64,000 bases of DNA from Inonotus obliquus. Its lineage: Eukaryota; Basidiomycota; Agaricomycetes; Hymenochaetales; Hymenochaetaceae. The DNA lies in assembly GCA_032164295.1 (NCBI GenBank), contig JAJHTX010000003.1, positions 1,612,001 through 1,676,000 of the forward strand, read 5' to 3'. The notes beneath the pieces are model-generated. The model saw nothing but the letters and a program-made list of their open reading frames with translations. It was not told the origin of the DNA and ran no database searches. A program made the position numbers and the translations under genes. This document shows, piece after piece, positions 58,856 through 64,000 of the stretch. How positions within the stretch are numbered: position 1 is the first letter of the stretch; each line of letters opens with the position of its first letter.

Positions 58856-58897
58856 TGCTCAGGTTGTGGTGCCTCCGACCATGGTGCATCCACCTGC
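58856..58897 (+). other. Out-of-frame zinc knuckle at the start of the RT region
   Basis: In the frame used by neither annotated gene, the sequence directly after repeat 1 encodes CSGCGASDHGASTC, an exact C-x2-C-x4-H-x4-C retroviral-type knuckle. The frame stops shortly afterwards, and the RT frame overlaps it. It may be a gag remnant or a product of ribosomal frameshifting. Confidence 0.55.
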
Positions 58898-60752
58898 TCC
58901 CTTTGCCACCTCAGCCAGCACGGCTAAGATCACAACCCCCTACCACCCCAACGAATGGCAACACTCTCTTTCTTTATACCAGCTTGAGTCAACATACCCC
59001 ACCTTGGTCCCCTCTCTGCGCCATGGTTTCTCTGTCAGAATACCTAAATTATCTGCTTGCTACACTCCTGCGAATGCCTCATCCCTCTATGAACACTTTG
59101 CGTCCTTTCGCAACATTGTATCCCAAGAATTCGCTGCTGGCCGGTACTTCGGCCCATACACATCGAGACAGGTCAAGGCACTCATTGGGCCGTTCCAAAC
59201 TTCCCCACTCTCTCTCGTGCCTAAAACAACTCCTGACCAGTACCGGCTGGTCCAGAACCTCTCATTTCCTTGTGTCCCCCGTGCACTCTCCCCATCACAG
59301 ATGGTCTCCTCAATCAACTCATGCATCAACTCGGCCGAATTTCCCTGTACCTGGGGCACCTTCAATACTGTGTCACTCATTGTTCAGCACCTCCCCCCTG
59401 GCTCTCAGGCTGCAACTCGTGATGTCGCAGATGCATTTCGCACCATTCTCCTGGCTCCAGACCAGTGACCAGAGGTTGTCATATGCCTTTCTGAGGACAA
59501 CCAGTTTGCGATTAACACTGCAAACAGTTTTGGTCTGTCGTCTGCCGGGGGTGTATGGGGCATGCTGGCTGATGTCTTCACGGATATCTTGCGGGCACAA
59601 GGAATGGGGCCCATATGCAAATGGGTTGATGACTTCATCTTTTTCCGAGTCCCTCTCATACATATCGCAGCCTATAATGTGCTCCGCACTCAATTTGCCT
59701 CCCGAGCTCAACGTCTCGGCCACATTCAACAACGTTCTCGCTTCCTTTTTCTTGGTGACACACTTCCCAATGATGAGGTGGAAGAATTTGATGAGTCCTT
59801 CGTGTTCCCCATCAAAGATCTCTCTACCAGGACACCCCGGTCACTGGTGGACCAAGCCTATTCTTATGCCGACTGCGATATTGACGCAACCTCCTCTCAG
59901 CTGGGCATGCCATGGAAGTCAGCCAAGGCTTCTCTCTTTAGCTCCACCGCGACATACCTGGGTTTCACATGGGACATTGATTTGAAAACGGTTGCCCTCA
60001 CTGCCGAGAAGAAGGCAAAATATCTACAAGCCATTTCAACCTGGAAGGCGCGGCCGACCCATACCCTCCGCCAAGTTCAGGAGCTGTACGGCAAACTCCT
60101 GCACACAACTTATGTCCTTCCTGAAGGCCGAGCTTTTCTGGTCAGCCTTGAAGGAATGCTTCCCACCTATGGTGATCGTCCAGACTGTCCACACCGTCCA
60201 TCTAAAGCAGTCGCCCCTGATCTTAACTGGTGGGAATATAAGCTCTCCCAGCCAACGGTAAGCCGATCACTCATCCCGGTCCCCCACTACCACAAGCTGC
60301 ACGCTTATACCGACGCGAGTTCCGGTTTCGGTCTTGGCATCCTCATCCAAGGCCATTGGAACGCGTTCACACTTAAACCAGGGTGGCAGAAGAACGGTCG
60401 CGATATCGCCTGGGCCAAAGCGCTCGGTCTTGAAGTGCTCCTCCTTACACTCACCAGCATCAAAGACATCCCACCCCACTTCATTGTGTATTGCGACAAC
60501 TCTGTGGTTGTTGGTGGGTGGCGCTGCGGCCATAGCCAAAACAAGCAGGTCAACGATATTTTTAAATGGGTACACACACTGTGCAACACTCAGAGCTGGT
60601 CGTTCCTTCTTCGATATGTCCCCTCAGCAGACAATCCCGCTGACCTCCCCTCTCGTAGATGCTACCCTCAGAAACCACGCCTGCCTTCAGTCCTACTTCC
60701 GTCCTACATCTCCCCTTTCATCCAAGAAGTTCCGCAAGGGGCATCATCCTAA
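58881..60752 (+). pseudogene. Reverse transcriptase-RNase H of the retroelement, interrupted by a UGA
   Basis: One frame from ATG 58881 to the stop at 60750-60752, broken only by TGA at 59466-59468. RT features: QYRLVQNLSFP and SINSCI (fingers), ATRDVADAFRTILLAPD with the first catalytic Asp, and KWVDDFIFF with the catalytic VDD at about 59622-59633. Then LYGKLLHTTYVLPEGR lies in the connection region. RNase H: HAYTDASSGFGLGI with its catalytic Asp, ALGLEVLLL, VYCDNSVVV and SADNPADLPSRR, all expected positions present. The RNase H resembles that of DIRS-type elements in lacking a tether domain. No protease or integrase is fused. The UGA falls between the first catalytic block and the VDD motif, so an unspliced or unrecoded product would be inactive. 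Confidence 0.85.
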
Positions 60753-60938
60753 ACGCGCCCACGCACTGAAGAAAAGACGGTCAACCCTCAAACCAGGAGC
60801 ACACCTGAGTACTCACCTGACCCAACTTCCAGCGTCCTACAAGAACTACAGGAACTATCTGATTTCTACAGATAACTCATTCCGGCCTTCTGTACCTGCT
60901 AGACTCCGCTTGCTTGCCTGGAAACCTGCCACTGTACA

Positions 60939-62264
60939 CGTTAAATGTGCGAGATCGCGTCCGGTACCGGAGGTACCGAGACAAGGGATGTATGGTTTTA
61001 AGTGGGGGAGGGCTAATATGTGCCGGTACTTAACCAGTACGGTCACGGTACTTGTTGTCTATGAAAAGGGGGAGTGAATGGATGGGCCAGAAGCGAAGAG
61101 TATGTGATTCTGGTATGAAAAGGACAGTTTAGAACGTGGGAAAAACTTCGGTACAGGTCGGTATGAGAGAGAACGTAGCAAAACAAGAGTCTAATACCAT
61201 GGGAAAAACCTCGGTACAGGTCGGTACAGAAAGAAAGGGGTCGGTACGTGAAGGTATGTTGTCAAACAAGAAGATCAGTACAGAAACAAAAGGATGACGT
61301 GCAGAATACGAAGGATAACAAAATGTCGGTACCGTGGGAAAAACGTCGGTACAGGTCGGTACTGCAAGGAAACAGCTAGCACGGGGTGGTATAGCGAGAA
61401 ACTGAATGGGAGAGACTGGTGGATGAAGGTGTTGACTGGACTGGGAAGCAAACCTGAGCCCTCACACGGGAGGCTAACTCTGAAGGTTCACTTGAGACGG
61501 AACTGGGATGGGACTGGGACGAAGCTTGAGATGAGACTGAGATGGAACTGAGAAGGGGGTGAGGAAACTCGAGCCCTCACGTTAGAGGCTAGCTCCTAAG
61601 ATTACCTGGAGAGCTACTACGTACAGGAGGAGATATTTATACTACTGTACCGTAGTTAGCTCATAAATCCAAAAGGAGAAAGTAGAAAGGAAGATCAAAA
61701 CAAAGAAAAGTCTGAAGAAAAATGTAACAAGGAAAGTGAACATTGCAGCGCCATCAGGGGGACAACAAGAAAGGGTTAGGGAGGACAAGATACCAATGAA
61801 AACATAGCATATAGTACCTCTGGATGAAAAGTCCTCAGGACAAGAGATCTGCGCCCCTGCTGATTGATACCGATGCATTTCTGGTACTACCAGACCTGAA
61901 AACCTTAATGGATACTGACCCTGAGCTTCCCCAAAGAACCGGCATGCATAGTCCAACCATCAGGAATGAATACCAGAGAGGGAGACGTCCAATCCATATC
62001 ATGAGAGCATGTCGAATTGTCAATTTGTCTCGGTACCAGGTTTCTCGGCACTCAGTACTCTCGGTATTCTCGGTACCGGGTTTCTTGGCGCTCGGTACCG
62101 GTACTCTCGGCATTCGGTACTTCGAGAAATGGGACTGACGGTTTCTCTGGGTGTGCTGGTGGATACTGGAAGGTGTAGATGGGACTGTACCGTAGCATGG
62201 GGTAAGCGTAGAATGGGATACCGGGCTTGATACCGAGCTCAGCTGCACGTAGTTCTCTTCAGCG
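60939..62264 (-). repeat. 1.33-kb repeat, copy 2 (inverted)
   Basis: Reverse-complement copy of the repeat, starting at CGTTAAATGTGCGAG and ending at CTCTTCAGCG. It is nearly identical to copy 3; predicted 104-codon frames in both are the same residue for residue. With copy 1 it brackets the RT-RNase H gene as inverted repeats. Confidence 0.92.
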
Positions 62265-62431
62265 TATACCTTGCTCATTGTTCCATTGAGTCGCTAATAT
62301 TATACCGAATTTTAGTGTATTAGATAGACCGTATCACCGGAATGACAATATAATCCATTATTACTGCTACTTTCGCCTGATAAAGTGCATTATATATTTT
62401 CCAAAGAGACCTGACTGACAGACCCTTGTAC
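62265..62431. other. 167-bp spacer of the long palindrome
   Basis: AT-rich unique sequence between the inverted copies 2 and 3. No part of the repeat or of either element gene is seen in it. It may be the original host flank or a remnant of an element end. Confidence 0.5.
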
Positions 62432-63757
62432 CGCTGAAGAGAACTACGTGCAGCTGAGCTCGGTATCAAGCCCGGTATCCCATTCTACGCTTATTCCATG
62501 CTACGGTACAGTCCCATCTACACCTTCCAGTATCCACCAGCACACCCAGAGAAACCGTCAGTCCCATTTCTCGAAGTACCGAATGCCGAGAGTACCGGTA
62601 CCGAGCGCCAAGAAACCCGGTACCGAGAATACCGAGAGTACTGAGTGCCGAGAAACCTGGTACCGAGACAAATTGACAATTCGACATGCTCTCATGATAT
62701 GGATTGGACGTCTCCCTCTCTGGTATTCATTCCTGATGGTTGGACTATGCATGCCGGTTCTTTGGGGAAGCTCAGGGTCAGTATCCATTAAGGTTTTCAG
62801 GTCTGGTAGTACCAGAAATGCATCGGTATCAATCAGCAGGGGCGCAGATCTCTTGTCCTGAGGACTTTTCATCCAGGGGTACTATATGCTACGTTTTCAT
62901 TGGTATCTTATCCTCCCTAACCCTTTCTTGTTGTCCCCCTGATGGCGCTGCAATGTTCACTTTCCTTGTTACATTTTTCTTCAGACTTTTCTTTGTTTTG
63001 ATCTTCCTTTCTACTTTCTCCTTTTGGATTTATGAGCTAACTACGGTACAGTAGTATAAATATCTCCTCCTGTACGTGGTAGCTCTCCAGGTAATCTTAG
63101 GAGCTAGCCTCTAACGTGAGGGCTCGGGTTTCCTCACCCCCTTCTCAGTTCCGTCTCAGTCTCATCTCAAGCTTCGTCCCAGTCCCATCCCAGTTCCATC
63201 CCAAGTAAACCTTCAGAGTTAGCCTCCCGTGTGAGGGCTCAGGTTTGCTTCCCAGTCCAGTCGACACCTTCAGCCACCAGTCAACCTCATTCAGTCCCTT
63301 GATATACCATCCCGTGCTAGCTGTTTTCCTGCAGTACCGACCTATACCGACGTTTTTCCCACGGTACCGACATTTTGTTATCCTTTGCATTCTGCACGTC
63401 ACCCTTTTGTTTCTGTACTGATCTTCTTGTTTGACAACATACCTTCACGTACCGACCCCTTTCTTTCTGTACCGACCTGTACCGAGGTTTTTCCCACGGT
63501 ATTAGACTCTTGTTTTGCTACGTTCTCTCTCATACCGACCTATACCGAAGTTTTTCCCACGTTCAAAACTGTCCTTTTCATACCAGAATCATATACTCTT
63601 TGCTTCTGGCCCATCCATTCACTCCCCCTTTTCATAGACAACAAGTACCGTGACCGTACTGGTTAAGTACCGGCACATATTAGCCCTCCCCCACTTAAAA
63701 CCATACACCCCTTGTCTCGGTACCTCCGGTACCAGACGCGATCTCGCACATTTAACG
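62432..63757 (+). repeat. 1.33-kb repeat, copy 3 (direct)
   Basis: Same length as copy 2 and almost identical to it, in opposite orientation, making a palindrome with ~1.33-kb arms. It starts CGCTGAAGAGAACTACG and ends ATTTAACG at 63757, where unique flanking DNA begins. The RT gene does not follow it, so it is a solo copy. Confidence 0.92.
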
Positions 63758-64000
63758 CAGTTTCAGGATCCCTGGGATGGTGTCAATGAGTGAATTTGTA
63801 GACCGTAGACCAATATAAAGAGCTCACTTGTCAAAGTTAGCTAGTGACATTAATGGACGGTGATCCAGTGTCTTGATCTATCAAATTCAGATGGTGAGCT
63901 TCACCGACAGCGGACGAGATATTCAGCACGATTTGGTATAGTAAGGTATGCAGGCTGTTCAGTGGTAGACCACAGCAACTGAGATCACTCATCTCTGGAG
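63758..64000. other. Right flank of the retroelement
   Basis: 243 bp of unique sequence to the window edge. No gene is recognised. Confidence 0.4.

Larger units (their letters stand above)
55664..63757 (+). mobile_element. Decayed retroelement with gag-like and RT-RNase H genes and three 1.33-kb repeats
   Basis: Order: 28-bp palindrome, gag-like gene, repeat 1 (+), reverse transcriptase-RNase H gene, repeat 2 (-), 167-bp spacer, repeat 3 (+). The RT-RNase H gene is therefore flanked by inverted repeats. Inverted rather than direct repeats, RT directly joined to RNase H and no visible aspartic protease or DDE integrase point towards a DIRS/Ngaro-like (tyrosine recombinase) element. No recombinase gene was found, so the class is tentative and the copy is presumably non-autonomous. 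In-frame stops in both genes support decay. The ends of the element are guesses from repeat boundaries. Confidence 0.7.

Noticed and set aside
61642..63054. Identical 104-codon frames, once in copy 2 and once in copy 3
   Set aside because: They are duplicated because the DNA is duplicated. The predicted protein has low-complexity hydrophobic runs, and the matching frame in copy 1 differs. No evidence of coding.

Overview
This window is nuclear DNA from a filamentous fungus, most likely an agaricomycete basidiomycete. Genes are dense and cut by many short GT-AG introns (mostly about 45-65 nt). Coding content is typical of fungi: a DNMT5-type methyltransferase/SNF2 protein, Zn2Cys6 and HSF regulators, a GH16 glucanase, and a retroelement with 1.3-kb repeats. 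No tRNA, rRNA or CRISPR array was recognised. All gene models were spliced by hand. Where exon coordinates are given, the reading frame closes across every junction.

Layout. 1-7.4 kb: the 5' part of STT3 (-), divergent from a TFIIIA-like nine-finger protein (+), then a short-chain dehydrogenase (+), then an ABP1-like actin-binding protein (-). 7.4-15.3 kb: almost 8 kb with no convincing gene. 15.3-22.3 kb: a regulator with five tandem Zn2Cys6 clusters (+), a secreted GH16 enzyme (-) and the tiny CRIPT gene (-). 22.9-26.4 kb: three tandem paralogues of an unrecognised ~165-aa protein with a C-x2-C-x(19-22)-H-x3-C motif, plus a scrap of a fourth. 26.9-34.0 kb: a 2,209-aa DNMT5. 34.2-43.4 kb: a PAP2 lipid phosphatase, a CID (CTD-interacting) protein, a BRCT protein and a coiled-coil protein. 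46.0-49.3 kb: heat shock factor HSF1. 53.1-54.8 kb: ARP2. 55.7-63.8 kb: a decayed reverse-transcribing element with one 1.33-kb repeat in three copies (+, -, +). Copies 2 and 3 form a long palindrome.

Connections. Most genes are conserved housekeeping functions and do not form one pathway. ABP1 and ARP2 both act at actin patches but lie 46 kb apart. DNMT5 maintains CpG methylation, which in fungi mainly silences transposons such as the one at the right end. Its 176-bp divergent promoter carries three ACGCGT boxes, suggesting G1/S expression. The most novel items are the five-cluster Zn2Cys6 protein, the three-copy CCHC family and the palindromic retroelement.
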